Positions 23,999 to 33,068 of a stretch of 34,408 nucleotides of DNA are shown here, piece after piece. This stretch comes from Fuerstiella sp. (GTDB taxonomy: Bacteria > Planctomycetota > Planctomycetia > Planctomycetales > Planctomycetaceae), in NCBI GenBank assembly GCA_022843805.1, contig JALHMY010000102.1, positions 1 to 34,408 of the forward strand. Reading direction: 5' to 3'. The first letter of the stretch is position 1; each line of letters opens with the position of its first letter. The notes beneath the pieces are model-generated. The model was given only the letters and a program-made list of their open reading frames with translations. It made no database searches and was not told where the DNA came from. Both the position numbers and the translations under genes were made by a program.

Positions 23999-25288
23999 AT
24001 GAAGCGAATTTTGTCGATGGGTGTGCGACTGACAGCCGTTTTGTTCTGCGTTTTCAGTGTCATTCTGCCTTCGGGCCATGCAGCAGAAGTTACCAAAAAG
24101 CGGTTTCAGATACGTGAAACCGCGGGAATACGCCGTTTCGGCTACCCGGCCAGTGCACATTTTTCGTTCGCCCGCGGAGAACTCGGTGGCCCGCAGAATG
24201 CCCGCCTGGTGTCTGATACGGGAACAGTTCAGGATGCCCAGATGTCGGCAATTGCTCGCCATCCGGATGGCTCGGTTAGTGAGCTGGAAGTGGACTTTGT
24301 TCTGAGTCCCGGACCGCTCGAAGTCAACAGCCTGTCACTGGAGTATGGACCACAGGTTTCGACTAGTGCACCTTCTCGCGGTCTGCTGTTTTCTGAAACT
24401 GACCAGCACTTTAAGGTTTCTGCCTGCACGATTCGCCGCGATGCGAATCCCCTGATCCAGGGCGTCTTTTATGATCGCGAGTACCTTGATGATGCTGGCA
24501 TAACACTCAGCGTTCAGGAAGGCAGCAGCGTTCAGGAAGGCAGCATTGTACATCGTCTGCAGGACGCGAAGGAAATTGTGTGGAGTGTGGAAAAGCGAGG
24601 GCCCGTTCAGGTTCGACTGAAGTGCGAGGGGATCTACCCGGCTCAGGGAACAACGGCCGAACTGCCGTTTGTTCTGACCCTGGAACTCGTTTCAACAAAA
24701 TCCTGGATTGGAATTACTCATTCGATTCCTGCTCTGTCCGGAAGAACCGTGACTCTGCATACATCGGCGGATTTTCGAATGTCAGGGCAGCTGTTGTGGG
24801 ACCTTGATGTAGGTTACTGGCTGTACGGCGTTATCGATCCGGCTGAGAAGTTGCAGGTGGCTCAGCAAAATGATGAATGGCAATGTCGACTGATTCAGGG
24901 TGGCCGTGAATCAGTCTATGCGGCAAGTGTTCCGGGACGTACAGTCTTCCGGGGATGGGGACATTTTCAGGAGGCTCGTGCTGAAGGCAATGTCATCGCA
25001 TTTGGGGTTACCAGCCGCCCTGCAGGAAGTTTGGCTGCATCCGATGTGGTCACGTCGGACCTGCTGGACGCTGATGTACGGCCGACTGATCATTTAAGAA
25101 TGTCGATGGACAGCCAGGGGTTGATGCAGATTCAGACGGAATCCGGCGGCGCTGGCTCGTTCACTCAGCAGGTGTTTATGCACTTCGTTCCGGTGCCACT
25201 GCAGCACACCGCTCGCACCAGCCCGCCATCAATGATGATACCATTGGAGTTCATTCAGCTGCCCGCAAACGGGACTAGCGAGAAGTGA
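23999..25288 (+). CDS. Secreted protein with YetA/PcRGLX-like N-terminal region
   Basis: A 429-aa protein with AGGAAG 5-6 nt before the ATG and a signal peptide (MKRILSMGVRLTAVLFCVF..., cleavage near HAAEV). Residues 33-115 (IRETAGIRRFGYPASAHFSF, ELGGPQNARLVSDTGTVQDA, IARHPDGSVSELEVDFVL) resemble the N-terminal beta-barrel of YetA/PcRGLX exo-rhamnogalacturonan lyases. The rest (RGPVQVRLKCEGIY, LTLELVSTKSWIGITHSIP) stays beta-rich, with no obvious C-terminal catalytic domain, so it is shorter than full lyases. An 18-bp tandem duplication (24509-24544) gives SVQEGSSVQEGS. Second gene of the run, after the MITE. A carbohydrate-active or -binding role is likely but unproven. Confidence 0.65.
   Translation: MKRILSMGVRLTAVLFCVFSVILPSGHAAEVTKKRFQIRETAGIRRFGYPASAHFSFARGELGGPQNARLVSDTGTVQDAQMSAIARHPDGSVSELEVDFVLSPGPLEVNSLSLEYGPQVSTSAPSRGLLFSETDQHFKVSACTIRRDANPLIQGVFYDREYLDDAGITLSVQEGSSVQEGSIVHRLQDAKEIVWSVEKRGPVQVRLKCEGIYPAQGTTAELPFVLTLELVSTKSWIGITHSIPALSGRTVTLHTSADFRMSGQLLWDLDVGYWLYGVIDPAEKLQVAQQNDEWQCRLIQGGRESVYAASVPGRTVFRGWGHFQEARAEGNVIAFGVTSRPAGSLAASDVVTSDLLDADVRPTDHLRMSMDSQGLMQIQTESGGAGSFTQQVFMHFVPVPLQHTARTSPPSMMIPLEFIQLPANGTSEK
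24509..24544 (+). repeat. 18-bp in-frame tandem duplication
   Basis: AGCGTTCAGGAAGGCAGC occurs twice in direct succession inside the 23999 gene, adding six residues (SVQEGS repeated). Perfect identity suggests a recent slippage duplication. Confidence 0.9.
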
Positions 25289-25304
25289 GCCGCCGCCGAT
25301 TCCC

Positions 25305-25955
25305 GTGTCATCGACTCCCTGTCAGGTGCTGGCTGTGATTCTGTTGCGCACAATTCTGCTTTATGTGCTGTGCCTGAGTGTTGCGGGCTATGCCATTGTC
25401 GCCTACAGCGTATTACCTTTGGGCAAGCTCGTTCATCCGGAGATGCGGGCCGTTTTTCAGAGCCATTCCATTGGGATCAGCATACATGTCTTTGCTTCCA
25501 GCCTGGCTCTGATCCTGGGACCGCTGCAGTTTTCCAGGCAACTTCGCATAAAACGTCCCGATCTGCATCGCTGGCTTGGACGGCTCTATCTGGGAGTCGG
25601 TGTTTTGGCCGGAGGGCTCGCCGGGCTATATATGGCGATGTTCGCCTGGGGTGGCTTTCCTGCTCGAATCGGATTTGCTTTACTGGCTGTTGCCTGGCTG
25701 ACAACAGGATGGCTGGCACTGCAATCCATTCTGGACGGTGATGTGCAGCAGCATCGTCGCTGGATGGTACGGAATTTCGCGCTGTCCCTCGCGGCCGTAA
25801 CTCTGCGAATCTACCTGCCGATCTTTACGATTGGTGGAATTTCGTTTGTGGTTTCTTATCCGATCATTTCATGGCTGTGCTGGGTTCCCAATCTGATCGT
25901 TGCCGAATTGCTGCTGGGGCGCATTGTCGGCGGTCAGGCTCTTGAAGGATCATAG
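25305..25955 (+). CDS. DUF2306 family membrane protein
   Basis: A 216-aa protein with about six membrane helices (approximately 10-32, 53-75, 92-115, 120-140, 157-178, 185-207). The DUF2306 signature is clear: LALILGPLQFSRQLRIKRPD, LHRWLGRLYLGVGVLAGGLAG, IGFALLAVAWLTTGWLALQS, then HRRWMVRNFALSLAAVTLRI. The conserved His/Arg pairs between helices are typical. Family function is unknown. It starts at GTG 25305 with no strong RBS, 16 nt after the preceding stop, so it is probably co-transcribed and perhaps translationally coupled. Confidence 0.85.
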   Translation: MSSTPCQVLAVILLRTILLYVLCLSVAGYAIVAYSVLPLGKLVHPEMRAVFQSHSIGISIHVFASSLALILGPLQFSRQLRIKRPDLHRWLGRLYLGVGVLAGGLAGLYMAMFAWGGFPARIGFALLAVAWLTTGWLALQSILDGDVQQHRRWMVRNFALSLAAVTLRIYLPIFTIGGISFVVSYPIISWLCWVPNLIVAELLLGRIVGGQALEGS

Positions 25956-26139
25956 CCTCAGGGACGCAGAAACTCATCGATTGTGCCGTTTGGATGGCGG
26001 TTCCTGTTGCAATCTCAATCCTCGCGTTATCCTGCGGGAAATGCTGTCGGTTCGAGCTGATTTCAACTGGTGCTTCAGCATTTTCAACCTGTGATTCAAC
26101 GGACCTGTGTTTTATCTGTAGCGAAAGGGCAATTCCGGG

Positions 26140-27588
26140 ATGGCCTATCCCCGAATCTCCACGTTTAAAACAGTGGAACAGTTTTGTGCGAGACTCCGGG
26201 AACTGGGGCTCGATCTGCCTGTTGACGCTCAGGTGATTGCAGGCAGCAGCGGACCGCTCGGTCAGCCTCTGCAGAGTCAGGCAGGAAAAATCGGAAATCG
26301 TTTCTGTATTCTGCCGATGGAGGGCTGGGACGGAACGACGGATGGGAAACCCTCCGAGCTGACTCGACGTCGCTGGCGAAATTTTGGCCTGAGCGGTGCC
26401 AAACTGATCTGGGGCGGAGAAGCGGTTGCGGTGCGTCACGACGGCCGGGCAAATCCCAATCAGCTGCTGATCAATGACTCGACGCTGTCAGAACTGCAGT
26501 CTCTTCGGCAACTCCTTGTGGATTCGCATCGGGAGTCCTTTTCCGATACCAGCGATCTTCTTATCGGGCTGCAGCTGACACACTCGGGCCGATACTCAAA
26601 ACCTGACGACAAAAAGCGGATGATTCCCCGCACCGCCTATCGACATCCGTTTCTGGATGCTCGCCTGGGGATCACCGATGATTCAACTCTGCTGTCTGAT
26701 GACGATCTGAAACAATTGATTGATGATTTTATTGCGGCCAGTCGACTGGCATGGAAAGCCGGTTTTACGTGGGTCGACATTAAACATTGTCATGGCTATC
26801 TGGGACACGAACTGCTGTCCGGTTTTGATCGACCGGGAGAATTCGGCGGCAGTTTTGAAAATCGCACACGGTTTCTCAGAGAAATTGCCGGCCGAATCAG
26901 GTCAGAAGTTCCAGGCCTCGGCATTGGCGTGCGAGTCAGCCTGTTTGACTTCGGCCCGTTTCAGCCAGGTACAACGGAGGATCGGGCCGGTGTCCCCTCA
27001 TTTTCCGGCTCCTATAAGTATGCGTTCGGCGGTGACGGTACCGGCACCGGAATCGATCTTCAGGAACCTGTCCGCTTTCTTAACCTGCTGAAGGGCCTGA
27101 AAATTGATCTGGTCTGCACGACCTGTGGCAGTCCTTATTACAACCCACACATTCAGCGACCAGCCTTGTTTCCTCCTTCGGACGGCTATCAGCCACCGGA
27201 AGATCCTCTGGTGGGAGTGCATCGCCAGATTCAGGCAACCGCACAGGTTCGAGCAGAATGCCCTGACATGATCATTGTGGGAACAGGGTATTCGTATCTG
27301 CAGGAATGGCTGCCAAACGTCAGCCAGGCCGTTGTAAGCAGCGGCATGGTCGACAGCATTGGACTGGGGCGAATGGTTTTGTCCTATCCGGAATTGCCAG
27401 CCGATGTACTGGCAGGTCGCGAACTGGCCCGCAAAAAATTGTGCCGCACATTCAGCGACTGTACCACGGCACCCCGGAACGGACTCGTTTCCGGCTGTTT
27501 TCCTCTTGACCCGTTTTATAAGGCTCTTCCGGAACGTGAAGAACTATTGAAAGCAAAAGAGCAGCAAAAAGCAGTCACTGGCGGTTGA
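26140..27588 (+). CDS. NADH:flavin oxidoreductase, old yellow enzyme family
   Basis: A 482-aa cytoplasmic protein with an FMN-binding TIM barrel of the OYE family: NRFCILPMEGWDGT (about 52-65), LQLTHSGRYSKP (about 146-157), FTWVDIKHCHGYLGHELLSG (about 210-229, with the active-site HCHGY region), GGSFENRTRFLREI, and SIGLGRMVLSYPELP near the end, the phosphate-binding barrel end. A C-terminal cysteine-bearing segment (LCRTFSDCTTAPRNGLVSGC) recalls the Cys cluster of larger 2,4-dienoyl-CoA-reductase-like members, but the FAD/NAD domain that follows there is absent. OYEs reduce activated C=C bonds with NAD(P)H; the substrate is unknown. The RBS is weak (AAGGG). It lies 184 nt after DUF2306 and 78 nt before the beta-helix gene. 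Confidence 0.9.
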   Translation: MAYPRISTFKTVEQFCARLRELGLDLPVDAQVIAGSSGPLGQPLQSQAGKIGNRFCILPMEGWDGTTDGKPSELTRRRWRNFGLSGAKLIWGGEAVAVRHDGRANPNQLLINDSTLSELQSLRQLLVDSHRESFSDTSDLLIGLQLTHSGRYSKPDDKKRMIPRTAYRHPFLDARLGITDDSTLLSDDDLKQLIDDFIAASRLAWKAGFTWVDIKHCHGYLGHELLSGFDRPGEFGGSFENRTRFLREIAGRIRSEVPGLGIGVRVSLFDFGPFQPGTTEDRAGVPSFSGSYKYAFGGDGTGTGIDLQEPVRFLNLLKGLKIDLVCTTCGSPYYNPHIQRPALFPPSDGYQPPEDPLVGVHRQIQATAQVRAECPDMIIVGTGYSYLQEWLPNVSQAVVSSGMVDSIGLGRMVLSYPELPADVLAGRELARKKLCRTFSDCTTAPRNGLVSGCFPLDPFYKALPEREELLKAKEQQKAVTGG

Positions 27589-27666
27589 CCTGGAATATCC
27601 GTTAGCCGACTTGATTCCGTTGTGTTTCACTTCACCACAAACACCTGATTCAGGAGTTCCACTCTT

Positions 27667-28872
27667 ATGACGCGAGCCATTGTCACTGTGGCGATGTTGC
27701 TTATCGCAGCGAACCAATCCGGGAATGCTCAGGAAACTGAGCCGACGACTGCCCGACCCACCACGCTGCTGCCGGGAGCTCGGTCCGAAATTCGAGCGGC
27801 CGAATTCTCCTCGCTGCAGGCTGCGTTTGATGCGATTCCGGCTGAGGGCGGAGTCGTACGGCTTCCTCCCGGCACCTTTGAAATCACTCAGCCCCTTGTT
27901 CTGTCCCGCGGAGATGTGCTGATTCAGGGAGCAGGTTCTGCGACTCATATTCGGAACATGAACACTGAAGGTCAGCCAGCACTGATTGTGAAACATCCGG
28001 ATGGCGAAAAGGTCCAGGCGTCAGATCAGCTTTGGCGAGTGATGTTGAGTCAGTTCCGGATCACCGGTCAGGAAAAGAGTGGCACCGGCATTGAAGCCAT
28101 TCGCGTGAACGAGATTTTCCTGCAGGGCGTGACTGTCAGCCATCATGGTGGCGACGGCATTAAACTCGACAACTGTTATGAAGACCCTCGGGTCAGTGCG
28201 TGCCTGATCACCTACAACAAACAGACCGGACTGAACCTGCCAGGCTGTCACGACATCGTAGTTTCCGCCAATCAGTTTGAAGAGAACCGGGATGCTCTGC
28301 ACTGTTTCGACGGGTATAATCTCTGCATGACAGGCAACTGCATCGACGATCACCTCGGTGATGGCGTCGTGATCGAGAATACTTACGGCTCGGTAATTTC
28401 CGGAAACATGATCGAGGAATGCGACGGTCGTGCGATTGTGCTGGCCCGGGACTGTTATGGGATCACAATTTCGTCGAACGTGATCGCTCACAACGGGGGA
28501 GGCATCGACCTCATTGATGCTCACGGCTGTGCCGTTTCTGCCAATACCTTTCCACTGCTAAAGATGCCGCCGAAAAGCAAAGACGGGACGCAGCCTCCGC
28601 AGCTGGAGACAGGATGTCTTCGGATTGGAAAAGACAGCAGCCGAATTACGGTGAGTGCCAACAGTTTTTGTGACAGCTATATCGGTGACGGGGCCGTCCA
28701 GCGCAAGGTGAACGATCAATTGTCGGGCGGCATTGTGCTGGAGGGAACTCGAGACATCAACATCAGCGGAAATACATTTTCGAGTCTTCCGAAGGCATTG
28801 GAACACCGCGGTGCCAAAAGTGAAAATATCCAGTTCACCAATAACCTTCAGGTCGATGCTCCGCTTGATTAG
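27667..28872 (+). CDS. Secreted right-handed beta-helix protein
   Basis: A 401-aa secreted protein: AGGAG 9 nt before the ATG, signal peptide MTRAIVTVAMLLIAANQSGN plus AQ. The cap FSSLQAAFDAIPAEGGVVRL then PPGTFEITQPLVL resembles pectate-lyase-3/glycosidase-28-type entrances. Rungs follow at regular spacing: VNEIFLQGVTVSHHGGDGIK, PRVSACLITYNKQTGLNL, HDIVVSANQFEENRDAL, GSVISGNMIEECDGRAI, YGITISSNVIAHNGGGIDL, DINISGNTFSSLP. The asparagine-containing rung turns are regular, but I see no certain catalytic site. Last gene of the plus-strand run. It shares architecture with the 20838 protein of the divergent pair, so both arms of the locus have one DUF1501 and one beta-helix protein. Confidence 0.86.
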   Translation: MTRAIVTVAMLLIAANQSGNAQETEPTTARPTTLLPGARSEIRAAEFSSLQAAFDAIPAEGGVVRLPPGTFEITQPLVLSRGDVLIQGAGSATHIRNMNTEGQPALIVKHPDGEKVQASDQLWRVMLSQFRITGQEKSGTGIEAIRVNEIFLQGVTVSHHGGDGIKLDNCYEDPRVSACLITYNKQTGLNLPGCHDIVVSANQFEENRDALHCFDGYNLCMTGNCIDDHLGDGVVIENTYGSVISGNMIEECDGRAIVLARDCYGITISSNVIAHNGGGIDLIDAHGCAVSANTFPLLKMPPKSKDGTQPPQLETGCLRIGKDSSRITVSANSFCDSYIGDGAVQRKVNDQLSGGIVLEGTRDINISGNTFSSLPKALEHRGAKSENIQFTNNLQVDAPLD

Positions 28873-29422
28873 CGGTAACAAATTGCGATCTGCTCAACCA
28901 GAAATCTGCCGACGCATCGATCATTCGCTGAACGTTCCTGCCGGATGAATCGGGATTACCTGGCTCAGAGGGGCCGTCGGCAGAATTAGAACCAGCCACA
29001 TGGTGATCGGGAGCAGTTTATCTGCGGCTGAATGGAATGTCATTGTGGCGTTCAACGTCGCCGAAGGATCGTGCAAAACGTGCGGATACGGGCAATCCGC
29101 GGGGTTAGGCAATAGTGACCAAAATCCTTTCAACTACGAGCGGGCAACTGCGTAGGGGCAACGGCGGGAAACCAGTTTGGGCCTCGGAGCTGTGGAGCGA
29201 TTCAATCGGGAAGGCGGTATGTAAGTCGAAATCCGCAAGTTGCCGTCAGGCAAGTGCCGGCAGTTAGCGGCGTGAAACGGCGAATCGGAAATCATCCCTG
29301 TCTCAGGTGCCTGGCACGTTGTTCCAGCTGCCTCAGGTGCCTGGCACGAGGCAGGATTGGATGAATGCCTGAAATCATTGTTGACACGGATTTGATTTCA
29401 GGCGACCCTTCGGCGCGGCGAG
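28873..29422. other. 550-bp gap without a convincing gene
   Basis: No supported gene. CTCAGGTGCCTGGCACG occurs at 29302-29318 and 29332-29348 (30-bp spacing); the TGCCTGGCAC core looks like an extragenic repeat. A 70-aa minus frame at 28921-29133 has one hydrophobic stretch but no RBS or recognisable homology. The rest shows no signal I can name. Confidence 0.5.
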
Positions 29423-29983
29423 TCATTCCTCGCGAAAACAGCACTCGATGCCAAAAGCCGTTTCGCCAGGCAGATCGCCATAGCCCCAGCCGATGGACCC
29501 TGAGCTTGCGTTGAGATTCTGGATTCGATCACGGAAGCGAGGGTAGTATTCTCGTCCTTCCGAACAAATGAGATCGGCCATTTCCTGCAAGGCTCCCGAC
29601 ATGCTCGAATAGAATCGAGAATCAATCTCGCCGTATTCGAGAGCGAATTCGGTCCCGCATTCGACATAGGTCAGCATTAGTTCGATGGTGCCAGCAACGT
29701 TTTTTGTCGCTTTACGATATTCCCGAATCGCTCGCCGGGCTTCCGCGAGATCCAGTTTGATATTGCCGCGAGTCATCTTGAACTGACTGGTGATGCGATC
29801 GAGATAGGGCTTCAGAGCACTTGTGTCGTCCTCGTTCACTTTCAGGCGAGTGTGCAGAAATTCCCGATTTGCCGGGGAGGCGTCGTAGAGTTCCCTGACG
29901 AGATCGATCAACATCTCGGCATCGCCTTGAACAAGCACCTTCCGTACCTCAGCCCATTTCTTACTCTGACTTCGCTTCTTCAC
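29423..29983 (-). CDS. DUF6155 family protein
   Basis: A 186-aa protein from GTG 29983; the frame is open for 50 codons upstream, but those overlap RhuM-remnant DNA and do not match the family. The match to DUF6155 runs the full length: KKRSQSKKWAEVRKVL, a MLIDLVRELYDASPANREFL segment, ITSQFKMTRGNIKLDLAEAR then RAIREYRKATK, TIELMLTYVECGTEFALEYG, GEIDSRFYSSMSGALQEM, and SSGSIGWGYGD at the end. Mostly helical, cytoplasmic, function unknown. It lies next to a decayed RhuM gene in accessory DNA. Confidence 0.75.
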   Translation of the reverse strand: MKKRSQSKKWAEVRKVLVQGDAEMLIDLVRELYDASPANREFLHTRLKVNEDDTSALKPYLDRITSQFKMTRGNIKLDLAEARRAIREYRKATKNVAGTIELMLTYVECGTEFALEYGEIDSRFYSSMSGALQEMADLICSEGREYYPRFRDRIQNLNASSGSIGWGYGDLPGETAFGIECCFREE

Positions 29984-30121
29984 TGTTGACCCCGAAACGT
30001 TCGATAAAAAAAGCCATTTTCCGTACCAGAATTTCGTGTGCCCGAGCATAGCCTTTGCCATCGCCAGATTCATTTGCTCGAAGGCAGTGGCGAGAGGTAA
30101 TTGTGACAGTTCTGAACCTGA

Positions 30122-30440
30122 GACGCGAAACAATCACTTCGACGGCGGTGTGCCCGTGGGCGGCCCAGTGCATCTTTCTTGCACAGTCTGGAAGAACAAC
30201 GTCGTAGCTTCGGCAGTCGAGTCGTAGTCGGTGCTGGTGGCGTAAATATCGGTGATCTTCTGGTAGAACATCCGCTCGTACGAGCGGATGTCCCTGATGC
30301 GGGCGAGCAGTTCGTCGAAATAGTCGGTGCCGAGCATTCGTCCTTGCTTTGAGTCGATGGTCGTCCATCGTGAACCCCTTGACCAGGAGTTCGGAAAGAC
30401 GCGCGGTGGCCCATTGACGAAACGCAGTGCCGCGGGCTGA
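30122..30440 (-). pseudogene. Frameshifted RhuM (virulence protein RhuM family) remnant
   Basis: Three pieces of one RhuM-like sequence occur in order on the minus strand but in alternating frames: RGTAFRQWATARLSELLVKG then FTMDDHRLK (frame 1); GTDYFDELLARIRDIRSYER, MFYQKITDIYATSTDYD and LFFQTVQ (frame 2); and KMHWAAHGHTAVEVIVSR (frame 1 again). At least two frameshifts separate them. Both the N-terminal and C-terminal thirds are missing; the N-terminal side is cut by the 108-bp palindromic element at 30449. RhuM genes are common in genomic islands and near defence genes; their function is unclear. Confidence 0.8.
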
Positions 30441-30448
30441 GCGGTTTT

Positions 30449-30556
30449 GAAGTTGCGTGATTTCAGGCCCGGAGGGCCGACATATCCAATGCCGGTGGTT
30501 CACGCCACCGGCAGAGGATGTGCCGGGCTTTTAGCCCTGACGAAATGCGCAACTTC
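30449..30556. mobile_element. 108-bp palindromic element abutting the RhuM remnant
   Basis: The ends are GAAGTTGCG (30449-30457) and CGCAACTTC (30548-30556), extended by similar ATTTC boxes inside. Further arms GGCCCGGAGGGCC and GCCGGGC...GCCC lead to a perfect central hairpin GCCGGTGG/CCACCGGC (30491-30512). It has no coding capacity. It sits at the point where RhuM similarity stops. Confidence 0.68.
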
Positions 30557-30580
30557 TAAAGGTGCGGGCGGTCTGGCGTT

Positions 30581-30606
30581 GAGGGAGGGGTGAGGGGTGA
30601 GGGGTG
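30581..30606. repeat. Short (GAGGGGT)n direct repeat
   Basis: GAGGGGT is repeated about three times in the gap between the palindromic element and the DUF6288 gene. A small low-complexity tract with no evident role. Confidence 0.6.
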
Positions 30607-30642
30607 AAGTTCATGCGTCTCCTGGTTGGCGGGTCTTCACCC

Positions 30643-32995
30643 CTATTCGAGTCGGATAAGTTCCAGGGCCTCCATCGAGGCTTCAATCGCGGTGATTGTT
30701 TCGCGGACGTTCCTGGCCTTCTTGCGCATCAGATGCGGTGGGAAGTCTTTTTCATCCTTCTCGAAGTAGTTCGCGATCCTGGTCAGTTCCGGAATGACCG
30801 CCTTGGCGTGGGTGCCGTAGCTGAGCAGGATCTTCATCAGCTCAGGGGTGCGAATTTCGCTGGCCCATGGATTCTGATCGCGGTTGTAGATTACGAGCGC
30901 TTGCATGCCTTCTTCGATGTGATGCTGAGACAGAAGACGCAAACCTTCCACGCGAATTTCGTCAGCGAACATCTCGCCGCTCGGCGCGGGCTCGACAATC
31001 GCTTCGTGGATGGCAGGCAGCAGAGGCTTGATCTCTTCGAGCGAGAGATGGCGATAGACGGAACCGATGCTGCCGCGAGCACGCCCGTCCTGGTTCTTCA
31101 GGCCGGCCCGCACGGCCTTATAGAGCGCGGGGCGATCCACGCCTTCCAGTGAGCGGCCAGGCAATCCGTCATTGTCGAACAGAGCGAAGGAACGATAACG
31201 CTGCTGCATGCCGCGCGGGTCATTCTTTACATCCACCTGAGCCAGCAGCTCGAGCAGTTGCGGCACCGCCTTCGAGGCAGGCGCACCAATCGCTGCGAGT
31301 GCCTCAGCCGCTTTGATGCGGAGCCAGAGGTCTTTATGCGACAGCGTCTTCTGCAGGGCATCCACAGCAGGTGCTCCACGTCCACGCAGAAAGATCAACC
31401 CCTGGCAGGCGCCATAACGAGCCTCAACGCCGGGGGAGTCGAGCATCTCGATCAAAGGTGCCACGGGAGAGTTTTCGCGGCGTCCCAGCGCCATGGCCGC
31501 TCGCTCGCGCACGACGGGCGACCAGCTGCGAAGCCGCTCAATGAGTTTTTCGTCGCTCAGCGCATCGTAGAAACTGTTACGGTCTTTGTTGTTCCAGCCA
31601 CGCCCGTCGGCGATGAGTGATTGGGCGGTGGCGGCATCGAGTTGCGGCACTGCACCAGGCGTTTTGCCGGTGAGATAAAGCTTCTTCAACGGCATGGCAT
31701 AGGCCAACAGATATCCGCCGGTGCTGTCCCATCCTGCGTAACTGTCTTCTTCAGGTTCCGGCGGGCCCTGATGCAGGAAATTTCCGTCCGCGCCGCGGGC
31801 AAGGTCGAAATACCATGTCCCAAACTCAGTCATCCAGGCTCCGGTCGGCTGTGGTCCCGACAGGGCAACGCCGGGGATCGCCCAGAGCATGTTGAAGTAA
31901 TTGCCGGTGTGCCCGCAATCACGCTCCGGTCCGTGAGAAGCAACGCTCATACGCGAGAAGAACTCCGCGCCTTCCGATTCACCGAGCAGGTTGAATAACA
32001 CGGCGGCCATTCCGCACTTCCCGTTGTCTTCGTGGTTCTCAATCCAGGGATGATGGTCGCCGTACGGGATCGCGCCTTTGCCGATATAAAAACGCAATAG
32101 CCTGGCACTGCGCTCGATCGCGAGGTCCAGGGCCGGGGCCTTCACACCGGCCTCACGGGCCATCACCAGCGAGATCGTCAACGGCACACCGGGGGAGTTC
32201 ATCATTCCGTAGCCTCCGAGACGGCCGCTGGGGCGAGCAAATCCGTGGCCCCACGAACCGACCGCACTTTGACCATTGGCAGCTTCCAGCGCGAGTCGCG
32301 TTAAGCCCGGCATGACCGAATCATCCCCGGTGGCGATCCTGTATTCGGCCAGAAACAACATGACGTAGCCGTAATACCAGGTTGCCATCCCGTCATCGGC
32401 GTAGTTCGCTGCCCACGCGGCTTCCTGCCTGATCAGTGGGAGGTAGCTCGAATCGCCGCTGGCCAACAGCGCGAGCGCGTTGAGCGATCGGGGAATAGGA
32501 TCCTGATGCTGGGCATAGGTAGGTTCTGCCATCCGCCTGGCGAGATCTTTGCATCCTTGTTCGAGAATGCGTCTGGACTTCGGGCAGTCGAAGGGAGCGG
32601 TGACGCTGTAAGTTCCGAGCACCGGAAGCTTCACGATGACTTCCGCCGAGCTGCCTGCGCGAGACCGGGTCAGGCGGAGTTTTCCCTGGCCCGCTTCTGA
32701 TTCGGCAAGGGTCAGGGCTTTGCCCATTTCAGTGCGAGGGTCATAAGAAAACGGCTTGCCGCCGACCCCGGAAATCGAGTCGCCGACGGCGAAAATGCCA
32801 TCAGCGGGAGAACCTTCCTCAACCCTGGTGATTGTGATCTCGCGGGCATCCGATGTGACCAAGCTTGTCACAACGAATCCAGCCACGCAGACCGGTGGCA
32901 CCAGGATTCCAGTCATGCTCAGCGCCTGCAGCGGAGCTTGACCCCTCAGCCGCGAAAACGAAAGTGAGGATAAAGAAAATCATTATGTGTTTCAT
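30643..32995 (-). pseudogene. PDZ/DUF6288/HEAT protein gene with a single-base frameshift near its start
   Basis: The main frame (30643 to about 32880) encodes an exported-type protein: PDZ-like segment (REITITRVEEGSPADGIFAV), DUF6288 core (WYYGYVMLFLAEYRIATGDD, SWGHGFARPSGRLGGYGMMN, GHTGNYFNMLWAIPG, YAGWDSTGGYLLAYAMPLKK) and C-terminal HEAT-like repeats (RLRSWSPVVRERAAMALGRR, DLWLRIKAAEALAAIG). It lacks a sensible start. In the next frame, ATG 32995 encodes a signal peptide MKHIMIFFILTFVFA and DWNPGATGLRGWIRCDKL, which should continue VTSDAREIT. One surplus base at about 32859-32860 (minus-strand ...CTTGGTC...) separates them. So this is a recent frameshift, a sequencing error or, less likely, recoding. 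The family's role is unknown. Confidence 0.75.
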
Positions 32996-33068
32996 GCTGA
33001 ATTCGCTTTCCGGAGTCCATCTAAAGCCGCGTTTCTTTTCGAGACGCATGCCTCAATGTTCACCTCGT

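Noticed and set aside
28921..29133. 70-aa minus-strand frame with one hydrophobic stretch
   Set aside because: No RBS, no conserved motif and no neighbours supporting expression.
29961..30503. 180-aa minus frame as a complete gene
   Set aside because: It joins repeat DNA, two RhuM pieces and out-of-frame sequence; the alternating-frame matches show it is a broken gene.
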